Assembly (NCBI RefSeq): GCF_005239225.2
Contig: NC_133302.1
Location: 1,426,001 to 1,490,000, forward strand
DNA length: 64,000 nucleotides
Source: Populus alba
Lineage: Eukaryota > Streptophyta > Magnoliopsida > Malpighiales > Salicaceae
Reading direction: 5' to 3'
The translations under genes and the position numbers were made by a program. The notes beneath the pieces are model-generated. The model was given only the letters and a program-made list of their open reading frames with translations, did no database searches and was not told the origin of the DNA. Positions 45,475-55,844 of the stretch are shown here, one piece after another (the stretch's first letter is position 1; each line of letters opens with the position of its first letter).

Positions 45475-46228
45475 GTTGTTGGTGGGCTTGGGCTGGGAGC
45501 ATGGTTGTTTTTCTTCTTTTGCTTGGGGCTGCTATCGGCTAATCAGCTCATTTTGCATCTGCCTTTCACTCTGCCTCTCTTCGCCTGGTTTCCCGCGCTG
45601 CCCCTCCCTCACTTGAAGCCACCAAGAGCTGAGCAGTTATCACGAGCTGGGAGTGCATCTCTTTCTCTCTTCAATTTACATAGTTTTGGCACGACTGCGA
45701 TTTCAGCTTGCTGTTATTGGGGGGTGGGTGCTGATTGGATGGATTACGAGTCTGTTTCACGGGTCTTTCTCGCTTGATTGGTGCGCTGGAATGGCTGCCC
45801 TTGAATGATGCTCCCAGCTTGGCAAGTTATGCGAGCTTTTTGCAGGATGTTCAAGGTATTTTTTGATGGGATGGGTGTTGGACGAACGTGCTTGCCTTTC
45901 TAACTGGATTTGGTTTCGATGGCCCATTCCATCTTCTTTGATTTGGGAGAGTTTAGGTACGATTTTTCAGCTTGGTTTGATTTAAATTGTTTTTTTTATA
46001 TATATATTGCTATATAGTACAACCTTGCCATGCTTTGCCAATTCAATTTTGGGTGTCCGGCCATGTTAGCTGTCACATTGATGCCTCCTACCCTTGATAT
46101 CATCTTTCCCATCATGGTCAGCTGGGCTTTTTTTTTTTTTTTTTTTTTCTGTTTTTCCTGGGATGTGCTTGTTTAAGTCCGATTGGGAGACCTATAAAGG
46201 AGTCCCTATGCTAATTTATCTATTTTCT
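45475..46228 (+). repeat. Duplicated block of unassigned gene-like DNA, copy B
   Basis: Second copy of 6885-7653, without the Copia insertion. The sequence continues past the insertion point with TTGCATTCCTGCTTTCTCTC. Exon-like elements include a stretch ending GGATGTTCAAG/GTATTT. Reading frames are not conserved between the copies. Confidence 0.6.
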
Positions 46229-47145
46229 TTTCATGGTTTTGCATTCCTGCTTTCTCTCTTCTGCTCAATGATGTAGCTCAATTGGAATTCAATTTATTGT
46301 CCTTGGTTTTTTATTATCTTTCAGGTTTCCCTTGTTTTTTCTCACCCCATTGTCGTTTGACAGTTGTTTTGCCATGTACTGTCCCTAATTTATTTTTTTA
46401 GAGTTGAATTTAGCTCAGAGGTGTTATTTTCTGCTTTCTTCTCAGGATTTTGGCTCTTTTGCCGGCGCAGCCACCTGATATTCCATGGCTTAGGTTGCGT
46501 GATGTTGCTCCAGCTCACAATTTGCAAGGTTTGTTTCTTTCCAGAGACCCTGCTGGTTTCTTTTTCTTTTTTTCGGGAAGGACTTTTTTATTAGGTTTAA
46601 GAGCATGTCTGAGCTTCCTCCTATTTTTTGGCTTGCTCACCTTCTTTTCTTTTGTTTTATGTGATGCTCTTCAGTTACTGGTTGTATGATGTGTTCAGGA
46701 ATGCTGTGTCTTTGATTGCCTTCAACTAGGCTCGATCGAATAGCCTTTTTCAGGGTTATGTGACTCTTTGGCTGGTTTTTTGCAGGTATGGTCTTCCTTC
46801 ACTGCATTTATTTTCATACGGCTAAATTTATTTCAGATGGTTTCAATATCGGCTTTTCCTAGATCCATCTTTTTGTTGTTTTTGATTGTGGTTTGTTTTT
46901 GATGTCGTTGAGGATGGTTGCATTTCAATCGTGGCCTCATACTTAACTCTGTGATCATGGAAAAGGTACATTTTACAAGATATGCATTTTGGGGGCATCT
47001 ATTGGAGAATGGAGATATGACTGCAAGAGGGATGACACAAAATCACATACAAATATTCATTCTTGAAAATATAGTTATCTTCAGCCCTGGTTTAAAAAAC
47101 ATATAAATGTTCTCATTGAAGAACTTACATGGTTCCAGCAATCCG
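46229..47145 (+). other. Continuation of unassigned gene-like DNA
   Basis: Contains an exon-like piece at about 46445-46530 (acceptor CTTTCTTCTCAG, reading ALLPAQPPDIPWLRLRDVAP then AHNLQ, donor AAG/GTTTG) and T-rich intron-like tracts. I do not recognise the gene. No ORF longer than about 80 residues. Confidence 0.35.
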
Positions 47146-47525
47146 AGTGCTGATGTGGGTATTGTCCATCTTCATTTAGCTTTGCCAAACCAAAATCAGA
47201 AATTTTGGCATTGAGTTCCTTATCAAGAAACACATTGCTTGTTTTGATATCCCCATGCCCAATTTTTTATTATTGACTCTTCATGGAGGTAATCCAAACC
47301 TCTAGCTGCTCCCAGGCAATTTTTCTGCCTGATAGGCCAGTCCAGTTTCAATCAGAACTTTACACCCTTCCCTGTAAATTATAGAAGATAAAAGACATTC
47401 AATTTTCTTAAAGCCAAACAAATTACCTTTTATCCAAAATGCTTCTGATGGAAGGGAGAAATTAACTCACCAAATCGAGCACGGGACAGGCAATTGTTCT
47501 GCATGTTCATGTACCCAAGCATTAA
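47146..47525 (-). pseudogene. LRR-VIII receptor-like kinase, three consecutive kinase-exon pieces
   Basis: Reading on the minus strand: 47525-47475 YMNMQNNCLSRARF then a GGTGAG donor (hinge region); about 47375-47270 LDWPIRQKNCLGAARGLDYL then HEES; about 47260-47146 [20 protein letters not shown] then [11 protein letters not shown] and, one base shifted, [11 protein letters not shown] before a GTAAGT donor. These are catalytic loop, DFG and activation segment. The Arg of HRD is Gly (HGD), and frameshifts occur near 47262 and 47170. The order matches the real gene, so this is a decayed kinase domain. Confidence 0.8.
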
Positions 47526-47654
47526 TTGGTTTCCTCCTACTATATCTCGTACTATATCTAGTGTACTCGCAATATTGACTACTATAAAACTTCTGATTAT
47601 TATTAACAAAACTCTCTGGACTGGTTAGATTACTAGCTGACAACCTGAATGTAT

Positions 47655-48776
47655 TCATCCTATATTATTACAATTATACATGAATTCTATGTGTTCTATC
47701 CTTTCTTGAAGTACAGCTATTCTGCTACTTAATACTGCTATTTGTTCTGAAACTTCATCTATCTCAGATTGAGTCCAATAAGGGGTCAAGTATCTCATAA
47801 AATCTATAGCTGGTCTTAATTCTAATTTAAATCGTCTTATATTCAGTCTTAATTCTCTTAATGCATTATTTGCACTTCTAATCTGGTCTCTATATCTAAT
47901 ATGTCTTTTTTTATTTTCTCCAAACTCCCCACCTACTAGCTTCTTATCTGGAAATGAATCTCCCCTGGTCTCATCACCATTGCATTGAAGACCTCTAAGA
48001 GACCTATCTCTGACAGTAGACTGCACATGTTCTCTAATCATATTCTCCACATCAATTATCATGACATCATTGTTCACTGAGGAAGAACATTGTTGATCAT
48101 AATTTCTTTCAAGGCCAGGACATTGTAGATCTGCTGGTTGGGACGAATCTCCTCTAGGCTCATCTTCATTAGCTGTAAGCCTCTCCAGAGAGCCACCTCT
48201 CACAACAAGCTGGTTCAATCCCGTGATCATGCCCTCATTCCCATGATCCTCCAAGGAAAAAGTTTTGTTGTCCCGAGTATTTCTTTCACACTCTTGCTCC
48301 ACTTGCTCCCTTCCCACAGCAGTCTCTGGTGCAACAGGGATCAGGTCTCTAGGAAAACTACAAACCCTATCAAGCTGAAAATTTCCCATGTTCATCTGCA
48401 CGAATTCTAGTTCTCCAGGTGAGTGAAAATACCATTCTGGTTCCGTTTCTGCATCAGTCACTACGTTTCCAACTTCACTGTTTTGCTCTAGCAAAGAAGT
48501 TGAAATTATGTTGTAAGCCCCATCAATGTTTGACGTTGCTGTGGTTTTACGTTTCTTTTCTGGAGGACCATCAACAGCAGCTGACAATGCGGCTTGAACA
48601 TCTTGTGGAACTTTGTCACAAATTGTAACGCCACCGCTTTGAACTCCTGACCAATGATGCTTGAACCCGGTAATCGGAGTTTGATTGGATAATAAATGCC
48701 CACAAAACTCACACCGCCTACGACCGCCAGGTATCTCCTCAACATGCTCCCAGAATGGACCCTTTGGTAGAACCAT
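47655..48776 (-). CDS. BED-finger protein with coiled-coil tail, lacking NB-ARC and LRR, copy 4
   Basis: Intact 373-residue frame from ATG 48776 (MVLPKGPFWEHVEEIPG), 24 bases after acceptor CCCCAGCAG. Residues 1-60 form the BED finger (CEFCGH, FKHHWSG); residues 61-290 match the linker of copies 1 and 3 (QVEQECERN, LVVRGGSLERL, VENMIREHVQ). At FGENKK, where copies 2 and 3 enter NB-ARC, the sequence switches to an unrelated tail (residues 291-373: RHIRYRDQIRSANNALREL, then SEIDEVSEQIAVLSSRIAVL) with heptad-like hydrophobic spacing. No NB-ARC, no LRR. It could be a BED-only partner or regulator of the NLRs, or simply a broken gene that keeps an ORF. Its 5'UTR intron holds a Copia element. BED-NLR relation certain, function unknown. 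Confidence 0.72.
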   Translation of the reverse strand: MVLPKGPFWEHVEEIPGGRRRCEFCGHLLSNQTPITGFKHHWSGVQSGGVTICDKVPQDVQAALSAAVDGPPEKKRKTTATSNIDGAYNIISTSLLEQNSEVGNVVTDAETEPEWYFHSPGELEFVQMNMGNFQLDRVCSFPRDLIPVAPETAVGREQVEQECERNTRDNKTFSLEDHGNEGMITGLNQLVVRGGSLERLTANEDEPRGDSSQPADLQCPGLERNYDQQCSSSVNNDVMIIDVENMIREHVQSTVRDRSLRGLQCNGDETRGDSFPDKKLVGGEFGENKKRHIRYRDQIRSANNALRELRLNIRRFKLELRPAIDFMRYLTPYWTQSEIDEVSEQIAVLSSRIAVLQERIEHIEFMYNCNNIG

Positions 48777-48931
48777 TTTCTCCTTTTTCTTCTGTGGCCT
48801 GCTGGGGGGAACAACAAATTCATTTTTATGGAGACAATACAGAAATAAGGATTGCATTCCATGGAAGACAATGAGATAAATCTCTGAAACAGGACTAAGC
48901 AAAGGAAAAGGCTGCGTATATATGTATATAC

Positions 48932-49023
48932 CTTCTGGTCTGATAATCTGATATTGTGTCTCCAAAAGAATGCCCTTGCAGCTGTGTGACAGAGATGATA
49001 ATTGAAGTTGGTAGCAATACAAG
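48932..49023 (-). other. Internal 5'UTR exon of BED copy 4
   Basis: Acceptor TTCTCACAG (exon from 49023) and donor CAGAAG/GTATAT at 48932, homologous to 718-809 and 41804-41899. A further exon-like piece upstream ends at donor GATTGAG/GTATGC (49228) and resembles 29200-29270 of copy 2. Confidence 0.5.
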
Positions 49024-49484
49024 CTGTGAGAACTGAACAACAATTTCAGCTTTGAAAAACAGAAACAATATTCATGTAATATTTTTCCTAGAGAAATAAA
49101 AGAGAGATCAATCCAGTATTATTTAATTTGTGCAAGGGAAATTATTTTTTACAAGTAAGAAAATGAAAATTTTGAAGAAATCATTACTTTTTAAACAAGT
49201 AAGAAAAGGAGAAGACTGCATGCATACCTCAATCTTACAAAGCAGTGCCCTTCAAAGAAAGAAGCCCAGAAGCGGAGGCAGCAAGTACAAATTCTACAGC
49301 TCGTCAACAACCAGCAAACATCCTAGCCATAAGTGTGTTAAGGAATAAACTGAAGCTGTAAAACGAGGAACAAGTACGTGTTTTAATATAACCAAATGGA
49401 CACTTTTATTTGGAAGAATCAAAACAACTACGTGTACAAACAAGAAAAGAAAGTAGAATTTATAGTATGAGTCGAGTTCAATTA

Positions 49485-49843
49485 TGTTGAATATTAAACT
49501 CAATCTAGAAGGTCAAGGAAGGCAACCAGCCACCAGCCACCAGTCGCCGACCAACCGACCAGCCACCAGCCGCAGCCGTCAGCCACTAGCTGGCACATCC
49601 GCCAGCCGCCTTCACACTTGAAGGTTGAATTTTCTAGTTTTTGAATTCGTGTATAAATAGAGTGCCCAGCTTATGTTATTTGTGTGGAGAGAATTGAGAG
49701 AAACACTAGAAAGAGAAAGAGAAATAGAGGGCGTGTTTAAGCTTTTGTTAATTAATTGTAAGCTTGTGTTCTTGTAATAAAACCTTGTGTTTTATCCCCT
49801 CTGAGTGTTTCAAAGCCACCACCAGTGGTTTCTCCCACCAACA
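49485..49843 (+). mobile_element. Copia element 1, 5' LTR (359 bp)
   Basis: Starts TGTTGAATATTAAACTC, ends TCTCCCACCAACA. Preceded by AATTA (49480-49484), which is repeated after the 3' LTR. TATA-like GTATAAATAGAG at about 49652. Contains a GCC-AGC-CACC microsatellite. A primer-site-like TTGTTATCAGAGC follows. Confidence 0.9.
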
Positions 49844-50375
49844 ATTGTTATCAGAGCCCCGTTCGTCAGAAAATAGAAGAGTTTTAGGGTATATCTGAAT
49901 TTTCAAAGTTGTCAAAGACAAGTTTTGATCATTCCACAGTGTCGATCTCATCAAGACGAGCTCACAGGTGCAAGAATCAGCTTCATCGGAGACGGAGGTA
50001 GCCCACACGCGCCGCCTGAAGATTCTGCACAAAAGCCCACGCGCCTAGAGGTAGACGACGACTAACGTCAACGCGCGCCATATTTGAGTCGTTTAGCCGC
50101 ATAAGCCAAGCGTCAGCCGAGCCATACCCGCGCCGAGCCGAGCCGCGTTCCAGCCGCCAGCGCGCCGAGAGAATATTCCCCAGAATATTCCCAGTTCAAC
50201 CCAGCGAACCGCCCGCCGTACAGAATTGGTTTTTTGACCGGTTCACCCATTTTCTGACCCGATTTATTCAAAGTCAGACCGATTCCAGACTATTTGGACC
50301 ATTCCAGATCGATCTACAGTGTCCGTTTGGCCAAATGCGGCTCCTAGAAGGTGATATAGTCATTAAAAGAGCAAA

Positions 50376-51418
50376 ATGACTACAAAAGGTACACATACAC
50401 TCATCCCGAAGCTGACCAAAGACAACTATGATAGGTGGTGCATCAGATAGAAAGCATTCCTTGGGTCACAAGAGTGTTTGGATATTGTACAAACTGGTTA
50501 TGATGAACCAGATTCCAAAGAAGCAGAAGATGCTTTACAAGAGGCATAGAAGCAAGCCCTCAAAGTCAATAGAAAGAAAGACAACAAAGCAAAGACCATC
50601 ATCTACCAAGGTCTTGATGAAGATACATTCGAGATCATAGCTTCCGCTGAAACATCACATGATATATAGGAGGCTCTCCAACAAAAATACAAAGGTGCTG
50701 ACAGAATCAAGAAGATTCATCTTCAATCTTTGCGAGGAGAATTTGAGTTATTGCAAATGAAGTCCTCAGAGTCTATTTCTGATTATCACACAAGGATTAT
50801 GGTGATAGTCAACCAGATGAGGAGAAATGGAGAAGCCATCGTCGATTCTCGAATTACTGAAAAAATTTTGAGATCCCTAGATCCAAAATTTGATTTTGTT
50901 GTTGTCGCAATTGAAGAGTCCAAAAAAGTGGACAAGTTGACAGTTGATGAGCTTATGAGTTCTTTGCAAGCTTATGAGCAGAAGATTGTAAAGCGAAATG
51001 GAGATAAGGCCATCGAACATGCCTTACAAGCAAAGTTGTCTCTCAAGGACAGATATGAGCAAGGGGAGACTTCAACAAGTGGATATCCCACTCAAGAAAG
51101 AAGTCAACAATCCAGAGGAGGATTCCAGAGATTCCAAGGAAGAGGTTCTTGGAATACAAGCTTTAGAGGAAGAGGTGGTAGAAACACCACCAGAGGAGGC
51201 CGAGGACAACAGACATTCACTCTTAGAGGAAGAGGAGGCGGTTACAATAACCGTGACAAGAGGAATATCCAATGTTATAGTTGCAATCAATTTAGGCACT
51301 ATAGCACTGAATGCCGAAGGAAAGCTTCGTTGGAGATACGTGAGCAAGTCAACTATGCAGAGAAGGATGACAGAGAAGCATCTGCATTTCTTGTCCAACA
51401 AGAACTTGGCGAGAAACA
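50376..51418 (+). pseudogene. Copia element 1, gag
   Basis: ATG 50376 (MTTKGTHTLIPKLTKDNYDR). In-frame stops at about 50448 (after WCIR), 50547 and 50667. Later blocks: LQMKSSESISDYHTRIMVIV, EKILRSLDPKF, a Gly/Arg-rich GRGGRNTTRGGRG segment and a zinc knuckle CYSCNQFRHYSTEC (CX2CX4HX4C). The frame moves by one near 51420 into protease. Stops are substitutions rather than homopolymer indels, so the loss looks real. Confidence 0.82.
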
Positions 51419-54400
51419 GGAAATATATATGGTATCTAGATACTGGAGCCAACAATCACATGTGCGGCTGCTAAGAGTTATTTGGTGATCTAGATGAGAC
51501 CAAACAAGGTCTAGTTACTTTTGGAGATACCACAAAGGTTCCATTCAAAGGTAAAGGCAGCATCCCAGTCAAGTTGAAGAATGGCGATTCCAGCTACATC
51601 GCCGATGTGTATTATGTCCCAGCCATAAAGCAAAACCTGATCAGCTTAGGTCAACTTTTGGAGAGAGGATATACTTTTTACTCGAAGAATTTTCATCTGG
51701 CAATTAGAGACAAAAATGGGAGATTAATGGCCTACATGAAAATGTCTAAGAATAGGATGTTTCCTTTGAACATCCAGTATGATGCAACAAGGTGTTTGAG
51801 TGCCATTACCAACAGTGAAGAATGGCTTTGGCACCTGAGGCTTGGACATCTGAATTTCACAAGTCTGAAGATGCTAGCAAGCAAGAAGATGGTCAAAGGT
51901 TTACCTCACATTGATCATCCAGATGAAGTCTGTGAGAGTTGTGTCCTCAGCAAACATCACAGATCCAGTTTTGACAAAGAAGTCAACTGGAGAGCAAAGA
52001 GGCCACTGGAGTTGATGCACACAGATGTGTGTGTTCCAATTATGTCGATTGGACAAAATAGGTACTTCCTCACTTTTACTGATGATTTTAGTAGAAAGAC
52101 ATGGATATACTTTCTGAAGAGGAAGTCAGAAGTATTCAATTGTTTTAAAGATTTTAAAGCAATTGTGGAGAAGCAAACTGGTTATACGATCAGAACAGTG
52201 AGATCTGATCAAGGTGGATAATATACAACAAATGACTTTGAAGCCTTTTGTATACAATAAGGCATCAGACATCAGACAACACCAGCTTATACACCACAGC
52301 TGAATGGTGTAGCCGAGAGGAAGAATCGAACGATTCTTGACATGGCCAGAAGTTTGCTCAAAGCAAAGAAGCTGCCCAAGCAATACTGGGCTGAAGCTGT
52401 ATCATGTGCAGTGTATCTACTGAATCGCTGCCCGACCAGAAGTTTGCAAGGTGTTACTCCAAAAGAAGCATGGAGTGGTCACAAACCAAGTGTTACTCAT
52501 CTATGAGTCTTTGGTTGTGTGGCATATGTAAAGATCCCAGATGCAAGAAGGAGAAAGCTCGATGATAAAAGCGAGAAATGCATCTTTGTCGGATATGGTG
52601 AAAGAAGGGTGGGATACAAGTTGTATAATCCCATTACGAAGAAGGTGATTATGAGTAAAGATGTTATCTTTGAAGAAGATAAATCTTGGGCATGAAATGA
52701 TGATCAAGAAGCAGTCAGATGGATCAACACTGATTTGATCTTTGAAGCTGTATCATGTGCAGTGTATCTACTGAATCGCTGCCCGACCAGAAGTTTGCAA
52801 GGTGTTACTCCAAAAGAAGCATGGAGTGGTCACAAACCAAGTGTTACTCATCTACGAGTCTTTGGTTGTGTGGCATATGCAAAGATCCCAGATGCAAGAA
52901 GGAGAAAGCTCGATGATAAAAGCGAGAAATGCATCTTTGTCGGATATGGTGAAAGAAGGGTGGGATACAAGCTGTATAATCCCATTACGAAGAAGGTGAT
53001 TATGAGTAGAGATGTTATCTTTGAAGAAGATAAATCTTGGGCATGAAATGATGATCAAGAAGCAGTCAGATGGATCAACACTGATTTGATCCTTGAAGGT
53101 GAAGAAGTACCAACAGTACTTGTCGAAGAACCGATTGTGCCAGCAGCTGAACCACAAAGTCCGGTACACAGTTTTCCTGTATTCAATAGGAGGAACACAC
53201 CAGGAGCATCATCATTAACACCACCATCAGCATCCTCATCAGAAGGACCAAGAAGGATGCGGAATCTTGAAGAGTTGTACGATACCACTCAGGCCATGGA
53301 AGATACAACTCTGTTTTGTTTCTTTGCATATAGTGACCTACTAAACTTCGATGAAGCTATCATAGAAGAGAAGTGGATAGAAGCAATGGATGAAGAAATA
53401 CATGTCATTGAGAAGAATGATACCTGGAAGCTGACTTATCTACCAAAAAACAAGAAAGCAATAGGTGTCAAATGGGTCTACAAGACGAAGAAGAACGCCA
53501 AAGGAGAAGTGCAAAGATACAAAGCCAGATTAGTGGCTAAAGGCTACAAACAGAGAGAAGGCATTGACTATAGAGAAGTATTTGCTCCAGTAGCCCGGCT
53601 AGAGACAATCAGACTGATGATCTCACTAGCTGCACAACATAGATGGAAGATCTATCAACTCGATGTGAAGTCAGCATTTCTGAATCGCTTCCTAGAAGAA
53701 GAGATCTATGTTGAACAACCACTTGGATACATTAAAGCTGAAAATGAAGGCAAAGTATACAAGTTGAAGAAAGCTCTCTATGGTTTAAAGCAAGCTCCGC
53801 GTGCTTGGAATACCAGAATTGACAGGTATTTTCAAGATAATGGATTTGAAAAATGTCCATATGAACACGTAATATATATGAAGAAAGGAGTAGATGGCAG
53901 CATCTTATTTGCGTGCCTATATGTTGATGACTTGATATTCACCGGCAACAATCCTACCATGTTTGAAGACTTCAAACGAAGCATGGTACATGAGTTTGAG
54001 ATGACAGACATTGGTCTAATGTCATATTTTCTTGGCTTAGAAGTAATGCAAAAGGAAGAAGGGATTTTTGTATCCCAAAGCGGTTATGCCAAAGATATTC
54101 TTGAAAGGTTCAAGATGGAAAGCTGTAATCCGGTATCAACTCCAGTTGAGAATGGAGTGGAATTGAGGAAGAGTAAGGTTGGAAATGTTGATCCAACTTA
54201 CTTCAAAAGCTTAGTAGGAAGCTTAAGGTACTTGACATGTACCAGACCGGATATACTCTACGGAGTCGGACTCATCAGCAGATACATGGAGACACCAGGC
54301 CAGTCTCACTTGAATGCAGCCAAGAGAATTCTTCGCTACATCAAAGGCACAATGAATAAAGGCATGTTTTATACCTCAAGTAAAGACTTTAATCTTGTAG

Positions 54401-54864
54401 GCTACTCGGATAGTGATTGGGGTAGAGATTTGGATGAAAGGAAAAGCACAACAGGGTTTGTCTTTTTCATGGGAGACACATCTTTCACATGGTCATCGAA
54501 GAAGCAATCGATTGTAACATTATCAAGCTGTGAAGCTGAGTATGTTGCTGCCAACTCAGCCGTATGCCATTCAATATGGTTAAGGAATATGCTGAAGTTT
54601 TTGGGATTTCCTCAAGAAAATCCTACGGGGATTTATATTAACAATCGATCAGCAATCGCATTGGCAAAGAACCCAGTGTATCATGAAAGGAGCAAACACA
54701 TTGATACACGTCATCACTTTATCCAGGAACATGTGAAGAATGAAGAAGTCAAACTGATATCTTGCAACACAAATGATCAGGTTGCAGACATCTTCACAAA
54801 GCCATTGAAAGGAGAAGTATTTATCCGATTAAAGTTCATGCTTGGCATGATATCTCTCGATTGA
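51419..54864 (+). pseudogene. Copia element 1, pol (protease, integrase, RT, RNase H)
   Basis: Protease WYLDTGANNHMCG, GAG-pre-integrase LWHLRLGHLNF, HTDVCVPI and VRSDQGG (integrase catalytic Asps), [11 protein letters not shown] (catalytic Glu), then RT (KWVYKTKKNAKGE, ALYGLKQAPRAW, YVDDLIFTGN) and RNase H (SCEAEYVAANSAV, ERSKHIDTRHHFIQEH) to a stop at 54864. Stops occur at 51472, 52219, 52258, and in the duplicated segment. A 351-bp in-frame tandem duplication (52393-52743 and 52744-53094) repeats the integrase segment [17 protein letters not shown] to EDKSWA. RT and RNase H are open for 592 codons. Order protease-integrase-RT is diagnostic of Ty1/Copia. Confidence 0.88.
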
Positions 54865-54880
54865 GTTTAAAGGGGAGATT

Positions 54881-55263
54881 TGTTGAATATTAAACTCAAT
54901 CCAGAAGGTCCTAGAAGGTCAAGGAAGGCAACCAGCCACCAGCCACCAGTCGCCGACCAACCGACCAGCCACCAGCCACAGCCGCCAGCCACCTGCTGCC
55001 ACAGCCGCCAGCCGCCAGCCGCCAGCCGCCTTCACACTTGAAGGTTGAATTTTCTAGTTTTTTAATTCGTGTATAAATAGAGTGCCCAGCTTATGTTATT
55101 TGTGTGGAGAGAATTGAGAGAAACACTAGAAAGAGAAAGAGAGAGAGAGGGCGTGTTTAAGCTTTTGTTAATTAATTGTAAGCTTGTGTTCTTGTAATAA
55201 AACCTTGTGTTTTATCCCCTCTGAGTGTTTCAAAGCCACCACTAGTGGTTTCTCCCACCAACA
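54881..55263 (+). mobile_element. Copia element 1, 3' LTR (383 bp)
   Basis: Preceded by polypurine tract AAAGGGGAGATT (54869-54880). Same ends as the 5' LTR and followed by AATTA (55264-55268), the 5-bp target duplication. It is longer than the 5' LTR because of an added CCTAGAAGGTC-type repeat near the start and expansion of the CAGCCGC microsatellite. Confidence 0.9.
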
Positions 55264-55268
55264 AATTA

Positions 55269-55560
55269 TTGATTAAGCAACTTATATAATTAGTGGTAGA
55301 AACAAGAATAGAAAGTAGAATTTACCTTGGAAGGAAGAAAGCAAATGATAATCATATTGACAATGATTGCTTTGAAAGGGAATCATTAGAGAGCCTCTGG
55401 ATGGAACCACTTACAAACATTTTAGTTTTTCCAGCTCCCCAACATAGTCTGGGACCTATCCAAATATTATGCAGTTCCTCAAAACCCTGCATTTTTAAAA
55501 TCATTGTACAAATCAAAGGTCAAGAGCATAAGCTAAAAAGGACATAAAATTATAAGAACT
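55269..55560 (-). other. Displaced 5'UTR intron and first exon of BED copy 4
   Basis: TTGATTAAGCAAC at 55268 continues the intron sequence interrupted at 49484 (copy 3 reads GATTGATTAAGAAACAC). A TTCCAAG/GTAAATTC donor lies at about 55325, in the position of the first-exon donor. The exon itself has diverged from the other copies. Confidence 0.5.
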
Positions 55561-55680
55561 CCAACTCACTATGTTTTTATGGATTCCATATTACTCAATG
55601 GCGGGTAAGAAGACCCTCTTCCTGTTAAGTCACTGATCCTCCTTCAAGTATCATAGAGCATAAAAGCATGGAATCATAAG

Positions 55681-55844
55681 TGTTAAATAATATTATGTAG
55701 TCTTATTTATTAAGGGTAGAATAGTACTTTCAGTTTAACCTATATATACTTTATTTGTATTTAAGTTAAGACCATGCATTCATAATATACAGATTATTCA
55801 GAATTCTAGTCTCCTTTTTGTGTTTGATCTCAATTACTTTAACA
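55681..55844 (+). mobile_element. Copia element 2, 5' LTR (164 bp)
   Basis: Starts TGTTAAATAATATTATG and ends TACTTTAACA; followed by the primer site TGGTATCAGAGTTGG (55845). Preceded by ATAAG (55676-55680). Very short for a plant Copia LTR. Confidence 0.92.
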
